DNA of 64,000 nucleotides from Lentzea fradiae (GCF_900100955.1 NZ_FNCC01000002.1:310001-374000); one strand, 5' to 3'. Shown: positions 1-9,499, numbered from the stretch's first letter. A program made the numbers and translations. The notes: a model not told the origin generated them from the sequence alone.

Positions 1-1
1 C

Positions 2-1573
2 GCCACCCGTGCCGCGGCCCAGGTCTTCTGGGCGGGGCAGCCGGAGGAGCAGCGCGCGGTGTGGGCCCGCAAGGCCGAGTCGCTCGCCCGCGCCCGCACG
101 ATCTTCGGTGGCACGCACGGGATTCCCGAGCTGTGCGCGCAGTTCGGGCTCGACGAGCTGGCGTCCGAGTACCTGTTCGAGGAGCTGGCCTGCGAGCCCA
201 GGGGGTTCGTCACCAGCAAGGCCGCCCGCACCGTGATCGACAGGTTCCGCGCGGCCGTCGACGAGGACCTGCACGACCGCGACCTGATCGAGGCGTGGCT
301 GCGCGCGTTCCTCGGCGACGAGGACTGCCCGGAGTTCCCCGAGGTCGTCGCCGTGCTGCTCACCGACCTGCCGCGGTACGACTCCAGCGCCGCGCTGTCC
401 GAGACCGTCACCGGCCTGCTCGGCACGCACCCGCGGATCGCCGACCAGGCGATGGAGGTCCGCCTGGACGAGACGCTGACCAGGCTCAGGACGTTCCGCG
501 CCGAGCAGGTGCCCGCGTTCCGCGCCTACCAGCGGCAGCGCGACGAGCTGCTGGCGGAGGAACGCCGCCGGCTCCGCCTGGACGACTACCGGCCCGCGGT
601 GCTGAACTCGTTCGTGCGCAACAGGTTGCTGAACGAGGTGTACCTGCCGCTGATCGGCGACAACCTCTCCAAGCAGCTGAACGACGGCACCGGCCTGCTG
701 ATGCTGATCTCCCCGCCCGGCTACGGCAAGACGACGCTGGTGGAGTACGTCGCGAACCGGCTCGGCATGGTGTTCGTCAAGGTCAACGGCCCCGCGCTGG
801 GCACGGGCGTCACGTCGCTCGACCCCGAGGACGCGCCGGACGCCACGGCCCGCCAGGAGGTCGAGCGGATCAACTTCGCCTTCGCCTTGGGCAGCAACGT
901 CCTGCTGCACATCGACGACATCCAGCACACGTCACCCGAGCTGTTGCAGAAGTTCATCTCGCTGTGCGACGCGCAACGACGGGTCGACGGCGTCTGGGAC
1001 GGTGAGGCACGCACGTTCGACCTGCGGGGCAAGCGCTTCGCGGTGTCGATGGCGGGCAACCCGTACACCGAGACCGGCCGCGCCTTCCGGGTGCCGGACA
1101 TGCTCGCCAACCGCGCGGACGTGTGGAACCTCGGCGACGTGCTGTCCGGCCGGGAGACCCAGTTCGCGTTGAGCTACCTGGAGAACGCGTCCGGCTCGAA
1201 CCCGACGCTCAACGGCGTCGACGTGGAACCGCTGGTGCGCCTGCTGAACGGCGAGAGCGTCAGCCACGACCACGAGACCGTCGAGCTGGAGCGGATGCTG
1301 TCGGTGCTGCGGAAGCTGCAACGGGTCCAGCAGGTCGTGCTGCGGGTGAACCAGGCGTACATCGCGTCCGCGGCGGACCCCGGCGGCGAGCCGTTCCTGT
1401 TGCAGGGCAGCTACCGCAACATGAACCGGATGGCGGCGCGGATCGTCCCGGCGATGAACGACGCCGAGGTCGAGGCGTTGATCGACGACCACTACCTGGG
1501 CGAGGCGCAGCTGCTCGGGTCGCGCGCCGAGTCGAACCTGGCCCGGCTGCGCGAACTCAAGAACGCGGTTTGA
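2..1573 (+). CDS. AAA ATPase (DNA-repair-ATPase-like), C-terminal part
   Basis: The gene enters from the left edge, so the start is not visible; the reading frame is open from base 2. About 523 residues are present. A Walker A motif (PPGYGKTT) lies near base 715 and a Walker B-like run (LLHIDDIQH) near base 905, followed by sensor-type sequence (SMAGNPY). This matches the C-terminal ATPase domain of very large actinobacterial proteins usually labelled DNA repair ATPase; that label is family knowledge, and no repair role can be read from the fragment. A strong hairpin at 1641-1693 follows the stop codon. Confidence is high for an AAA ATPase and moderate for the family name. Confidence 0.85.
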   Translation, partial: ATRAAAQVFWAGQPEEQRAVWARKAESLARARTIFGGTHGIPELCAQFGLDELASEYLFEELACEPRGFVTSKAARTVIDRFRAAVDEDLHDRDLIEAWLRAFLGDEDCPEFPEVVAVLLTDLPRYDSSAALSETVTGLLGTHPRIADQAMEVRLDETLTRLRTFRAEQVPAFRAYQRQRDELLAEERRRLRLDDYRPAVLNSFVRNRLLNEVYLPLIGDNLSKQLNDGTGLLMLISPPGYGKTTLVEYVANRLGMVFVKVNGPALGTGVTSLDPEDAPDATARQEVERINFAFALGSNVLLHIDDIQHTSPELLQKFISLCDAQRRVDGVWDGEARTFDLRGKRFAVSMAGNPYTETGRAFRVPDMLANRADVWNLGDVLSGRETQFALSYLENASGSNPTLNGVDVEPLVRLLNGESVSHDHETVELERMLSVLRKLQRVQQVVLRVNQAYIASAADPGGEPFLLQGSYRNMNRMAARIVPAMNDAEVEALIDDHYLGEAQLLGSRAESNLARLRELKNAV

Positions 1574-1640
1574 CGCGCTTCCGCGAGCGCTGTCCGTAAC
1601 ACCCCGTCCCGCTAACAACGCACTTTCGTGTTTCCCGCCG

Positions 1641-1693
1641 GGTACGCGGGGGCCCCGCGTGTCCGTGGACAGTACGCGGGGCCCCCGCGTACC
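1641..1693. terminator. Perfect 20-bp inverted repeat
   Basis: Arms 1641-1660 and 1674-1693 are perfectly complementary with a 13-nt loop, and each arm carries the core CGCGGGGGCCCC. It lies between the 3' ends of two convergent genes, so a bidirectional terminator is the simplest reading. The same core recurs at 50309-50361 and 58178-58232. Confidence 0.75.
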
Positions 1694-1802
1694 AAAGCGG
1701 CGTCACGTAGAGGAGGCGGCGACACCCTGGCGGATGACACGCGGGCGGGTGGGAGGGGAAGGGCGGGGAGGGAAGGGCGGGACAGAACCTCTCGCGCGGC
1801 GC

Positions 1803-2300
1803 TCAGCCCCTGTCGCAGCCCAGGCCGAGCGGGTCGTCGTCCTTCGGCCCGCGCGGGTCGCCGGGCCGGAACGGGGGCGGCAGCAGGTCGCAGAGCTCAC
1901 CGGTCACGAGCGGCCGGTCCAGGCAGCGGTCGAACGTCTCGCCGGGCAGGAGCTTCGCGTCGCAGCGCAGCAGGTCGAACACGGTCGGCGGCTTCGGCTT
2001 GTCCGGGTGCGCCGGGGGTGGCGGCTCCGGGGCGGGCGGGGGCTGCCGCACGGGAGCCTCGGTCTGCACCGTCGTCAGCGGGGACGGCGGCGGCGCGGGC
2101 GTGTTCGGCTTCACGACACCGACGGCGGGGACGGTGGTCGTGGCGGTCGCGGTGACGACCTCGGGCGACGGGGGCGGTGGTGCGACGAGCCGGACGTCCA
2201 CGGGCTTCTCCGGCGGGGCCGCGAACAGGGCGGCGACCACGGCAGCGCCCGTCAACCCCGCCACGACCACCAGATGGCCGCGGCGTCTGACACCAGTCAT
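1803..2300 (-). CDS. Hypothetical exported or anchored proline-rich protein
   Basis: This 165-residue protein was not recognised as a named family. An N-terminal hydrophobic helix (about residues 8-27) follows a basic start (MTGVRRRGH), as in a signal peptide or membrane anchor. A Pro/Thr/Val-rich linker (about 35-110) comes next, then a C-terminal region with several cysteines and the pattern DLLPPPFRPGD. It is probably extracytoplasmic with a disulfide-bonded tail; that is inference. It stands alone, converging on the ATPase gene across a terminator hairpin. Confidence 0.6.
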   Translation of the reverse strand: MTGVRRRGHLVVVAGLTGAAVVAALFAAPPEKPVDVRLVAPPPPSPEVVTATATTTVPAVGVVKPNTPAPPPSPLTTVQTEAPVRQPPPAPEPPPPAHPDKPKPPTVFDLLRCDAKLLPGETFDRCLDRPLVTGELCDLLPPPFRPGDPRGPKDDDPLGLGCDRG

Positions 2301-2382
2301 CGCTCCCGCTCCCCAGGTTCCGCACGGTAGCCGCCGTCCCCGTGGAATCGCACCGGCGGCTGACCGCGTTACGGCCCTGGCG

Positions 2383-2802
2383 TCAGCCGGTCTTGTCGGG
2401 TCCCGCGCCGGTCAGTGCGATGCGCAGCACGACGCGCTGCTCGCGTTCCATGGCGGCGCGGTAGTCGTCCCAGTCGGGGTGCTCGCCGGAGACCGTCCGG
2501 TAGTACCGGACGAGCAGGTCCATCGCCTCCGGCAGCGGCACGACCGTCGCCGTCCCGGTGAGCTGGATCCAGCGGCCGAAGAAGCTGTCCGGCAGCACGC
2601 ACAGCCAGACGTTCGGGTCGCGGCGCACCTGTTTCGTCTTGTAGGCCGTCTCCCGCGTGGAGACGAGCACGTCACCGTTGTCGTCCAAGGCGACGAGCAC
2701 CGGCGACATGGCCGGGGTCCCGTCCGACTTCATCGCGCAGAACACCGCGCGGTGCTGGCTGCGGAGCACGTCCCGTGCCTGGTCGAGATCCATGGTCTTC
2801 AT
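2383..2802 (-). CDS. PPOX-class F420-dependent oxidoreductase family protein
   Basis: About 139 residues forming a split-barrel flavin/F420-binding domain. The N-terminal pattern (RAVFCAMKSDGTPAMSPV), the central strand VLVSTRETAYKTKQVRRDPNV and the segment WIQLTGTATVV are typical of pyridoxamine 5'-phosphate oxidase-like proteins that use F420 in actinobacteria. The substrate is unknown. Starts at 2802 (MKTM) and 2793 (MDLD) are both possible; the longer open frame to 2829 would run into the divergent oxygenase gene. Only about 25 bp separate the two divergent starts, so the promoters must overlap or lie within the genes. Confidence 0.8.
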   Translation of the reverse strand: MKTMDLDQARDVLRSQHRAVFCAMKSDGTPAMSPVLVALDDNGDVLVSTRETAYKTKQVRRDPNVWLCVLPDSFFGRWIQLTGTATVVPLPEAMDLLVRYYRTVSGEHPDWDDYRAAMEREQRVVLRIALTGAGPDKTG

Positions 2803-2827
2803 CTTCGCGAGGCGCGACGATGTCCGC

Positions 2828-3640
2828 ATGCCCGATCCGAACTCCGTGAGCTGGCAGATGCACGCCGACCCGACGATGTGGATCGCCGGGATAGCGAGCC
2901 TCTACCTCCAGGCGCTGCACCCGATGGCCGTCGCCGGCGTGGTGCAGAACTCGAACTTCCAGGCGGACCCGCTCGGCAGGCTGAAGCGGACGGCCGACTT
3001 CGTCGGGCTCGGCGTCTACGGCACCGACGAGCAGATCGCCGCCGCGGCGGCACGGGTGCGGGCGACGCACCGGAGCCTGCGCGGCGTCGTGGACGGCCGG
3101 ACGTTCCGGATCGACGAGCCCGAACTGCTCCTGTGGGTGCATTGCTCGGAGGTCTACTGCTTCCAAACGGTCCTCGACCGCGCGGGCTACGGCCTGACCG
3201 ACCGGCAGAAGGACCTTTACTACGCCGAGCAGAGATTCGCAGCAAGTTTGGTCGGATTACACCCGGATGAAGTACCAGGATCGCGTCGCGAGATGGCCGA
3301 CTACTTCGATCGGATGCGCCCGAAGCTCCGCCGGACGCCCGATTCCGATGTGATCTACACCTTCCTGCACGGCCCTCCCGTCCGGGGATTCGTCAGGCAC
3401 GGACTCCCCGTCTACCGCGTCCTGGTAGGCCACTTGGCCTACTCCGTGCTGCCTGACTGGGCTGTCGAGCTGCACGGTCGCGCACCGTACGAACATGCTG
3501 ATCTCTGGCTCAAAATGATGCGCCGAGCTGGGCTTTTGGTGCCGGGCAAGATCAGGAGGATGGCCCCTCCCGGGCACCTGAGGCACGCCATCGAGCGGCT
3601 CGGCAAGGATGTGACGCCGAGCAGGCGCAAACTTCCGTAG
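2828..3640 (+). CDS. Oxygenase MpaB family protein (DUF2236)
   Basis: A 270-residue protein beginning MPDPNSVSWQMHADPTMW. The run SLYLQALHPMAVAGV, the later histidine segments and the C-terminal PPGHLRHAIERLG are typical of the DUF2236/MpaB family, which includes the heme-dependent latex-clearing oxygenase and the fungal MpaB' oxygenase. Family members are predicted oxygenases; the substrate here cannot be inferred. The start is the first ATG that gives a family-like N-terminus; the frame extends further upstream but only through sequence antisense to the PPOX gene. The third-position GC drops in the 3' third (about 3200-3550) relative to neighbouring genes. Confidence 0.85.
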   Translation: MPDPNSVSWQMHADPTMWIAGIASLYLQALHPMAVAGVVQNSNFQADPLGRLKRTADFVGLGVYGTDEQIAAAAARVRATHRSLRGVVDGRTFRIDEPELLLWVHCSEVYCFQTVLDRAGYGLTDRQKDLYYAEQRFAASLVGLHPDEVPGSRREMADYFDRMRPKLRRTPDSDVIYTFLHGPPVRGFVRHGLPVYRVLVGHLAYSVLPDWAVELHGRAPYEHADLWLKMMRRAGLLVPGKIRRMAPPGHLRHAIERLGKDVTPSRRKLP

Positions 3641-3720
3641 TTGTCACACGTCACAGTTGATCATCGGCGCAGGTACGTAGCATTGCCCACGACTCCACAC
3701 CCCTGCTCGGAAGGTTCGTC

Positions 3721-4539
3721 GTGATCCGTCGTGCCGCGCTCCTGATTGCCGTTGCGGTGCTCGCCACCGCCTGTGGAAGCGGAGACTCCAGCACAGTCAT
3801 CGGACGTGCTGGCTCCGGGAAGCTGACCATCGGCATCCGCTACGACCAGCCGGGTCTGAGCGAGAGGCGCCTCGACGGCAAGTTCGTGGGCTTCGACGTG
3901 GACGTCGCCAAGTACGTCGCGAACGAGCTGGGCGTGAAGGAAAGCGGCATCACGTTCAAGGAGGCCCGCGGCGCCGCCCGCGAGTCGATGCTCGAGACCG
4001 GTGAGGCCGACCTGATCGTCGCCTCCTACTCGATCACCGACGCCCGCAAGGAGAAGGTGTCGTTCGCCGGCCCGTACTTCGAGACCGGTCAGGGCATGCT
4101 CGTCCGCTACACCGAGACCGAGATCCAGGGGCCGGAGACCATGAACGGCCGCAAGCTGTGCTCGGTCAAGGGGTCCACGTCCGCCCAGAAGGTGACGACG
4201 GACTTCTCACAGAACGTGCAGATCGTCGAGTACGGCCAGTACTCCGACTGCGTGGTCGCCCTGATGGCGGGCAACGTCGACGCCGTCACGACCGACGAGG
4301 TCATCCTGGCCGGCTTCGCCGCGGAGAACCCCGAGCTGCTCAAGCTCGTCGGCAACACGTTCTCCACCGAGCGGTACGGCATCGGCGTGCCGAAGGGCGA
4401 CGAGAAGTCGCGCGCCGCCGTGAACGACGCCATCGCGAAGATGATCACCAGCGGGGAGTGGAAGCGGGCCCTCGAACGCAACGTCGGCCCGTCGGGTTAC
4501 GAGATCCCGCAACCACCCCGCATCACCGAGAAGGACTAG
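3721..4539 (+). CDS. Glutamate ABC transporter substrate-binding lipoprotein
   Basis: A 272-residue exported binding protein starting at GTG with a ribosome binding site (GGAAGG) about 7 bases upstream. The signal peptide ends in a lipobox (LATAC), so the mature protein should be lipid-anchored at the cell surface. The body is a periplasmic-binding-protein type II fold: KLTIGIRYDQPG near the start, GFDVDVAKYVANELG, and the hinge segment TTDEVILAGFA. These resemble GluB-type glutamate/glutamine receptors. No permease or ATPase genes adjoin it, so it must work with a transporter encoded elsewhere. Its stop codon overlaps the stop of the convergent transpeptidase gene. Confidence 0.88.
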   Translation: MIRRAALLIAVAVLATACGSGDSSTVIGRAGSGKLTIGIRYDQPGLSERRLDGKFVGFDVDVAKYVANELGVKESGITFKEARGAARESMLETGEADLIVASYSITDARKEKVSFAGPYFETGQGMLVRYTETEIQGPETMNGRKLCSVKGSTSAQKVTTDFSQNVQIVEYGQYSDCVVALMAGNVDAVTTDEVILAGFAAENPELLKLVGNTFSTERYGIGVPKGDEKSRAAVNDAIAKMITSGEWKRALERNVGPSGYEIPQPPRITEKD

Positions 4540-5681
4540 GACGCCACCGCGGACTTCGACGTCCACTCGGCCCAGTCGAACACCCAGTCGTAGTAGTCGC
4601 CGTCCGACGCCTGCATCGGGACCGACGACCCGACGACCTCGACCGGGTCACCGATCATCGTGAGGTCGTAGAAGATCTTCGCGTTGGCGCCGGACAGGTT
4701 CGCGCAGCCGTGGGAGACGTTCTCCTTGCCCTGCGACGGGATCGTGCCGTTGTTCTCGTGCACGAACTCGCCGTTCTGCGAGATCAGCACCGCCCACGTG
4801 ACGGGGATGTCCTTGTAGCCGAAGACGGCGTTGGTCATCGTCCGCGCGGCTTCCTTCTGCTGCACCACGTGGATGCCGTTGCGGGTCTCGGCGCGCTTGT
4901 CGCTCTCCATCCCGTACGACGCCGGGAAGTCGTGCAGCAGCGTGCCGTCGCGGTAGATCTCGAACCGATGGGTCTGCGTGTTCGCCTTCGCCACCAACGC
5001 CCGGTCGGCGATCTTGAACTGCGCGTGCACGTCCTCGGCGCCATAGGCACCGCCCCCGAACGGCACCCCGTACACGTCGATGTCGACCTTCACCTCGGTG
5101 TTCGGCTTGAAGTACTCACGCGGCCGCCAGTGCGCCTCCCGGTCCGACAGCCAGGCCCAGGCCCCCTCGGTCGGCACCGACGTCGTCACGGTCATGGCCT
5201 TCTGCACCGCCGCCTTGTCCTGCACCGGCGCGCTGAACGACACCTTGACCGGCATCGCGATGCCGTACGTCTGGTGGTCGCCGACGTTCAGCGACGCCTT
5301 GGTCAGCCGCTGCGGCTTGACCGTGCGGAACGACCCGGTGACCGGCACGTCCGCGCCGTCCCGGCCCTTGGCAGAACCGGACCACGTGTACGACTTGTCG
5401 TACCCGAGGTCCTCCGTCGCGACCCACCTGTCACCGGTCAGCTCCCCCTCGACCACCCGGCCGTCGGCACCCGTGAGCGCGACCGACGTCAGCTCGCCGC
5501 CAGTCACGCCGACCTGGAATGGTCCAGCCGGACTGACGTCCTCACCCGACGCGGGCGTCACCGCGACCGCCGCCTTCGCCTTCTCCTCCTGCACGACCGG
5601 AGCAACCTCGGACGGTGCTCCGGGTGCGCCGCCGCAGGCGCCCAAACCCAGCAGTGCAACCAAAATCAGTGGCCGGAACAC
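4536..5681 (-). CDS. L,D-transpeptidase lipoprotein with Ig-like domains
   Basis: The product (381 aa from the GTG at 5681, preceded by GGGGAGAG) makes 3-3 peptidoglycan crosslinks outside the membrane. The signal sequence ends in the lipobox LGLGAC. Ig-like domains fill about residues 40-210, and the YkuD catalytic domain carries the signature SHGCANL with its nucleophile Cys and an upstream HENN. A Trp/Tyr-rich tail (DYYDWVFDWAEW) follows. This is the LdtMt2/LprQ architecture. The longer frame to 5837 is rejected because it would bury the signal peptide. A paralogue lies at 42401-43540. The gene is convergent with the glutamate-binding protein, with stop codons overlapping. Confidence 0.92.
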   Translation of the reverse strand: MFRPLILVALLGLGACGGAPGAPSEVAPVVQEEKAKAAVAVTPASGEDVSPAGPFQVGVTGGELTSVALTGADGRVVEGELTGDRWVATEDLGYDKSYTWSGSAKGRDGADVPVTGSFRTVKPQRLTKASLNVGDHQTYGIAMPVKVSFSAPVQDKAAVQKAMTVTTSVPTEGAWAWLSDREAHWRPREYFKPNTEVKVDIDVYGVPFGGGAYGAEDVHAQFKIADRALVAKANTQTHRFEIYRDGTLLHDFPASYGMESDKRAETRNGIHVVQQKEAARTMTNAVFGYKDIPVTWAVLISQNGEFVHENNGTIPSQGKENVSHGCANLSGANAKIFYDLTMIGDPVEVVGSSVPMQASDGDYYDWVFDWAEWTSKSAVAS

Positions 5682-6003
5682 GTGCTCTCCCCAAGATCCC
5701 CTCGTAGCTGCTGAGAGGACGCACGGACCCCGGGGGACGTTGCGCAGCGAATTGCGCTCACCCGCTCGGACCAGCGGCTTTCGCCCTGTTGAAGCAATCA
5801 ACCGGCCAGTAATGACCGTAGTGCTATGACCAATCACACGTTAGGCTGACCCGCGCAGGCCGTGGTTTCTGTGTTCGTGCTTCACACGCTCGCGGAACGA
5901 CACGCGGGCGTGCTGTGCGCTCTCACCGAGCGAGCTGAACGCCCCCGGGACGGCCGGGGTTGCACGGTGCAGCCCCAAGCTTTCCTGCGATGGAGGCAGG
6001 TAC
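5682..6003. other. Divergent intergenic region and long cspA leader
   Basis: These 322 bases separate the transpeptidase start from the cold-shock start. The left third is comparatively AT-rich (around 5740-5850) and probably holds divergent promoters. The right part would be a long 5' leader of the cold-shock mRNA, as is usual for cspA-type genes. A purine-rich GGAGG ribosome binding site sits at about 5992-5996. No gene is seen. Confidence 0.4.
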
Positions 6004-6207
6004 ATGGCACAGGGCACTGTCAAGTGGTTCAACTCCGAGAAGGGCTTCGGCTTCATCGCCCAGGACAACGGCGGCGCAGACGTCTTCGTCCACTACTCGG
6101 AGATCCAGGGTCAGGGTTTCCGGACCCTGGAGGAGAACCAGCGCGTGGAGTTCGAGGTGGGCCAGGGCACCAAGGGTCCGCAGGCGCAGAACGTCCGCGC
6201 GATCTGA
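6004..6207 (+). CDS. cspA: Cold shock protein
   Basis: A 67-residue single cold-shock domain that binds single-stranded RNA and DNA and melts structured mRNA. RNP1 (KGFGFI) and RNP2 (VFVHYS) are intact, beginning [10 protein letters not shown] as in actinobacterial CspA proteins, and the length is normal. The gene is monocistronic: a GGAGG site lies 8-12 bases before ATG and a strong hairpin terminator follows 34 bases after the stop codon. A long upstream leader suggests post-transcriptional, temperature-linked control. Confidence 0.96.
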   Translation: MAQGTVKWFNSEKGFGFIAQDNGGADVFVHYSEIQGQGFRTLEENQRVEFEVGQGTKGPQAQNVRAI

Positions 6208-6240
6208 TCGATTCGCCGCAACACGGGCCGTACGTGAGAA

Positions 6241-6270
6241 GGACCCTCCGCCGGGCTCGGCGGAGGGTCC
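6241..6270 (+). terminator. Terminator of the cold-shock gene
   Basis: Perfect 12-bp arms (6241-6252 and 6259-6270) with a 6-nt loop, followed by TTCC. It ends the cspA transcript and could also serve the convergent small gene. Confidence 0.8.
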
Positions 6271-6287
6271 TTCCTCGTTGAGGGCGG

Positions 6288-6590
6288 CTAGTGGCCGCGC
6301 TGACGCGCTTCCCACTCCAGCCGCTGCATGACCCACTCCGTGGCCAGGGCCTGCGGTGAGGTCTGCCGTTCGGCGGCGAGCTCCTTGAGCTGCTCGTTCG
6401 CCATGAGCTGCAGCCGCAGCTGGTACACCTGCGAGCTGCCGAAGCCCGACGCGGTGGTCTCGTTGTCCGAGTCGGGGGCCAGTGCGGCCAGGTAGGAGGT
6501 CAGCTCCTCGTCGGGCACCGACTCCTGCTCCGGTGCGTCCGCGGGGCGGTGGCGGCCGGACTTGGAACGGCCGAGGGATCCGATAGGCAC
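6288..6590 (-). CDS. Small protein with a ribbon-helix-helix-like C-terminus
   Basis: A 100-residue protein with a polar, acidic N-terminal half and a C-terminal segment (VYQLRLQLMANEQLKELAAERQ and the following SPQALATEWVMQRLEW) that follows the strand-helix-helix pattern of CopG/Arc-type DNA-binding proteins. No partner toxin gene adjoins it. The family was not firmly recognised. It is convergent with cspA, and its upstream side opens into the repeat-rich gap. Confidence 0.6.
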   Translation of the reverse strand: MPIGSLGRSKSGRHRPADAPEQESVPDEELTSYLAALAPDSDNETTASGFGSSQVYQLRLQLMANEQLKELAAERQTSPQALATEWVMQRLEWEARQRGH

Positions 6591-7315
6591 CGGAACACGA
6601 TAACGGCTCGGTCACGCAACCCAAACCCCTGTGACCCGCCTCACCGCAACGTGTCACTGGCACCCACGCAGAGTGGCCTGGTCAGCGCCCCGCAAGGACG
6701 GACGTGTGGCGCACCGGGTGAGCGGTACGGCAGAGGGAGGTCGGCAGGGGGGAGGTCGGCAGGGGGAGGTCGGCAGGGGGAGGTCGGCCGAAGGAGAGCC
6801 AGTGGAGGGGGCGGCTGGGCGGCGGGTGCCTGGCGACGGGGGGCGGAGGTGTGGGACTGGGGGCTTGCGCCGAGGGGTCTCTCGCATCGGGGGCACTGGT
6901 GGCGGGGAATTTCGCGAAACGCAAGCACCTCCGCACGGCTAGGCGCGAAGCGCGAGCAGCCCCCCGCACGGACAGGCGCGGAGCGCGAGCAGCCCCCGCA
7001 CGGAGACGGGCCCGGGACACCTACGCCCCCACTGCCGCCGCACCACACCAGGCTGGTCAACCTACCGGGGGGTCCGGGGGGCGAAGCCCCGCCGGCTGGG
7101 GGTCTGGGGGCTCGGCCCCCAGAAGACGCTCCGAACTCCTGAAGGCGGCGAAGGGCGAAGCCCGAGCAGCCTCCAGGAGAAGGAGGAGGCCCCCGCGCCA
7201 GGGGGAGGAACGCGGGGGCCGGAGGGGATCTCCACAGGCGCTGACCGGGGGTGTGTCAGCTTTTGGATTGTTGCACGCGCACGTTGCCGTTGGGGAGTGT
7301 TCGTGCCGAAGATTC
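6591..7315. repeat. Repeat-rich non-coding gap
   Basis: No credible gene is seen in these 725 bases; open frames on both strands are low-complexity Arg/Pro/Gly products. Three repeat types occur. AGGTCGGC recurs four times at 6738, 6753, 6767 and 6781 within a G-rich 14-15-bp unit. A roughly 33-bp unit with the core GCGAGCAGCCCCC occurs at about 6941 and 6974, with a partial copy before it. Imperfect palindromes built on GGGGGCGAAGCCCC and GGGGGCTCGGCCCCC lie at about 7068-7125. The last two resemble dispersed REP-like elements common in actinomycete intergenic DNA. Confidence 0.6.
7188..7220. terminator. GC hairpin beyond the copA 3' side
   Basis: Arms 7188-7197 (GGCCCCCGCG) and 7211-7220 are perfectly complementary with a 13-nt loop. 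It lies about 95 bases past the copA stop codon and could terminate the copper operon. The stem core matches the other CGCGGGGGCC hairpins in the window, in inverted order. Confidence 0.5.
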
Positions 7316-9499
7316 TCATCCTGCAGAAGGTCGGAATCCGCGCAGTCGCAAGCTGTTGCTGACCACGAACACGCTGCTGAACGCCATCGCGGCGCCGGCG
7401 ATCATGGGGTTGAGCAGTCCGAGTGCCGCTAGTGGAAGTCCAGCGACGTTGTAGGCGAACGCCCAGAAAAGGTTGCCCTTGATGATGCCCAACGTCTTGC
7501 GGGACAACCGGATGGCGTCGGCCGCGGCGCGGAGGTCGCCTCGGACCAGGGTGAGGTCGCTTGCTTCGATGGCGGCGTCGGTACCGGTTCCGACGGCCAG
7601 GCCGAGGTCTGCGGCTGCCAGGGCCGGTGCGTCGTTGACGCCGTCGCCGATCATGGCGACGACGCGGCCTCGGGCCTGGAGGCGTTGTACGGCAGCGACC
7701 TTCTGGCCTGGCAGTACTTCGGCGATGACCTCGTCGATGCCCACTTCGGCGGCGACGTCGACGGCCACCTGCCTGGTGTCGCCGGTCAGGAGCACGGGGT
7801 GCAGGCCGAGGGCGCGTAGTTCCCGCACTGCTCGGGCGGAGGTGGGTTTGACGACGTCCGCTACGACGATGAGGCCGACAACCTTGTCATCGAAGGAAAC
7901 GGCGACGGCGGTCCGGTTGGGGTGGGCGGCCAGTTTTTCGGCCAATTCCGCAGGAACGGAAACCTCGCGCAGCCGGCCCACCGCGACGCGTCGTCCTTCG
8001 ACCACTCCGCTGACACCGATGCCATCGGTGGAAACGAACTGAGAAACGGGAAGCACTTCGTCGGCTTCGCGCACGATCGCGGTGGCGACGGGGTGTTCCG
8101 AGGCGTTTTCGACGGCCGCGGCGAAACGCAGTACTTCGGCGCGGGGGACTTCGCCGGTGGGGATCACGTCGACCAGGGTGAGGCGGCCGGTGGTGACCGT
8201 GCCGGTCTTGTCCAGCACCACGGTGTCCACGCGGCGGGTCGACTCCAGGACCTCGGGGCCCTTCACCAGGATGCCCAGCTGGGCGCCTCGGCCGGTGCCC
8301 ACGAGCAGGGCGGTGGGGGTCGCGAGGCCCAGTGCGCACGGGCAGGCGATGACGAGGACCGCCACCGCCGTCGTCACGGCGAACTCGAGCGGGCGGCCCG
8401 CGAGCAGCCAGCCGCCGAACGCCAGCAGCGCGATCACCACGACGACGGGGACGAACACGGCGGACACGCGGTCGGCCAGTCGTTGCACTCGCGCCTTGCC
8501 GGCCTGGGCCTGCTCGACCATCCTGGCCATCCGCGCGAGCTGGGTGTCCGCGCCGACGCTGGTCGCCTCGACGACGAGCCTGCCGCCCGCGTTGACGGTG
8601 CCGCCGACCACCGCGTCGCCCACGCCGACCTCGACCGGCACGGACTCGCCGGTGACCATCGAGCTGTCCACGGCCGAGCTGCCCTCGACGACCGCACCGT
8701 CCGTGGCGATCCGTTCACCTGGACGGACGACGAACCGTTCGCCGACACGGAGCTGTGCGATCGGGACGCGGGACTCCACGCCGTCGCGCAGCACGGCCAC
8801 GTCCTTGGCGCCGAGAGCGAACAACGACCTCATCGCGGCGCCCGCGCTGCGCTTGGACCTCGCCTCCAGCCAGCGGCCGAGCAGCAGGAACACGGTCACG
8901 CCGACCGCGACCTCGAGGTAGATGTCACCGGAGGCCGACATCGCCGCGGGGCGGAAGAAGCTGAACTCGTGCCGCATGCCGATGGTCCCGGCCTCGCCGA
9001 AGACCAGGGCGTAGAGCGACCACAGGTAGGAGACAGTGACACCCATCGACACGAGGGTGTCCATCGTGCTGGCACCGTGCCGGGCGTTCACCGCGGCCGC
9101 GCGGTGGAACGGCCAGCCGCACACCCACACGACGACGCTCGCCAGGGCGAGCGCCGTCCACTGCCAGACGGGGAACTGCAGGGCCGGAACCATCGACACG
9201 ACGATCACCGGCACACCGAGCACCGCGGCCAGCGCGAACCTGAGCCCCAGCTCACCGGACTCGTCCGGCGTCTCGGGGCGCGGTTCCTCGGCGTCGTACC
9301 CGGCCGCGCGCACCGTCGACACCAGGTCGTCGACGCGCAGGCTGCCGGGGAACTGGACGCTGGCCTTCTCCGTCGCGTAGTTCACGGTGGCGGAGACGCC
9401 GTCGAGCTTGTTCAGCTTGCGTTCCACGCGCCTCGCGCAGGAGGCGCACGTCATGCCGCTGATCGACAGCTCGACGTGGCGGGGCTCGGTCGTGGTCAT
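7316..9499 (-). CDS. copA: Copper-translocating P1B-type ATPase
   Basis: A 727-residue heavy-metal pump, probably exporting Cu(I) from the cytoplasm. An N-terminal HMA domain carries the metal site GMTCASC (residues 15-21). The membrane metal motif is [10 protein letters not shown], the phosphorylation site DKTGTVTTG, the P1B-specific HP motif SEHPVATAI and the hinge [12 protein letters not shown] plus this HMA domain points to monovalent copper rather than zinc. The start overlaps the copZ stop by one base (TGATG), so the two genes are translationally coupled, and the pair lies behind a CsoR-type operator. Confidence 0.95.
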   Translation of the reverse strand: MTTTEPRHVELSISGMTCASCARRVERKLNKLDGVSATVNYATEKASVQFPGSLRVDDLVSTVRAAGYDAEEPRPETPDESGELGLRFALAAVLGVPVIVVSMVPALQFPVWQWTALALASVVVWVCGWPFHRAAAVNARHGASTMDTLVSMGVTVSYLWSLYALVFGEAGTIGMRHEFSFFRPAAMSASGDIYLEVAVGVTVFLLLGRWLEARSKRSAGAAMRSLFALGAKDVAVLRDGVESRVPIAQLRVGERFVVRPGERIATDGAVVEGSSAVDSSMVTGESVPVEVGVGDAVVGGTVNAGGRLVVEATSVGADTQLARMARMVEQAQAGKARVQRLADRVSAVFVPVVVVIALLAFGGWLLAGRPLEFAVTTAVAVLVIACPCALGLATPTALLVGTGRGAQLGILVKGPEVLESTRRVDTVVLDKTGTVTTGRLTLVDVIPTGEVPRAEVLRFAAAVENASEHPVATAIVREADEVLPVSQFVSTDGIGVSGVVEGRRVAVGRLREVSVPAELAEKLAAHPNRTAVAVSFDDKVVGLIVVADVVKPTSARAVRELRALGLHPVLLTGDTRQVAVDVAAEVGIDEVIAEVLPGQKVAAVQRLQARGRVVAMIGDGVNDAPALAAADLGLAVGTGTDAAIEASDLTLVRGDLRAAADAIRLSRKTLGIIKGNLFWAFAYNVAGLPLAALGLLNPMIAGAAMAFSSVFVVSNSLRLRGFRPSAG

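Noticed and set aside
6549..7142. Several long plus-strand frames through the G-rich repeats
   Set aside because: Low-complexity Gly/Arg products of repeat DNA with no conserved pattern or usable start.
7062..7319. 85-codon open frame on the minus strand in the repeat-rich gap
   Set aside because: It is the translation of REP-like palindromes (Pro/Arg/Ser-rich), with no domain, no ribosome binding site and overlap with the copA 3' end.
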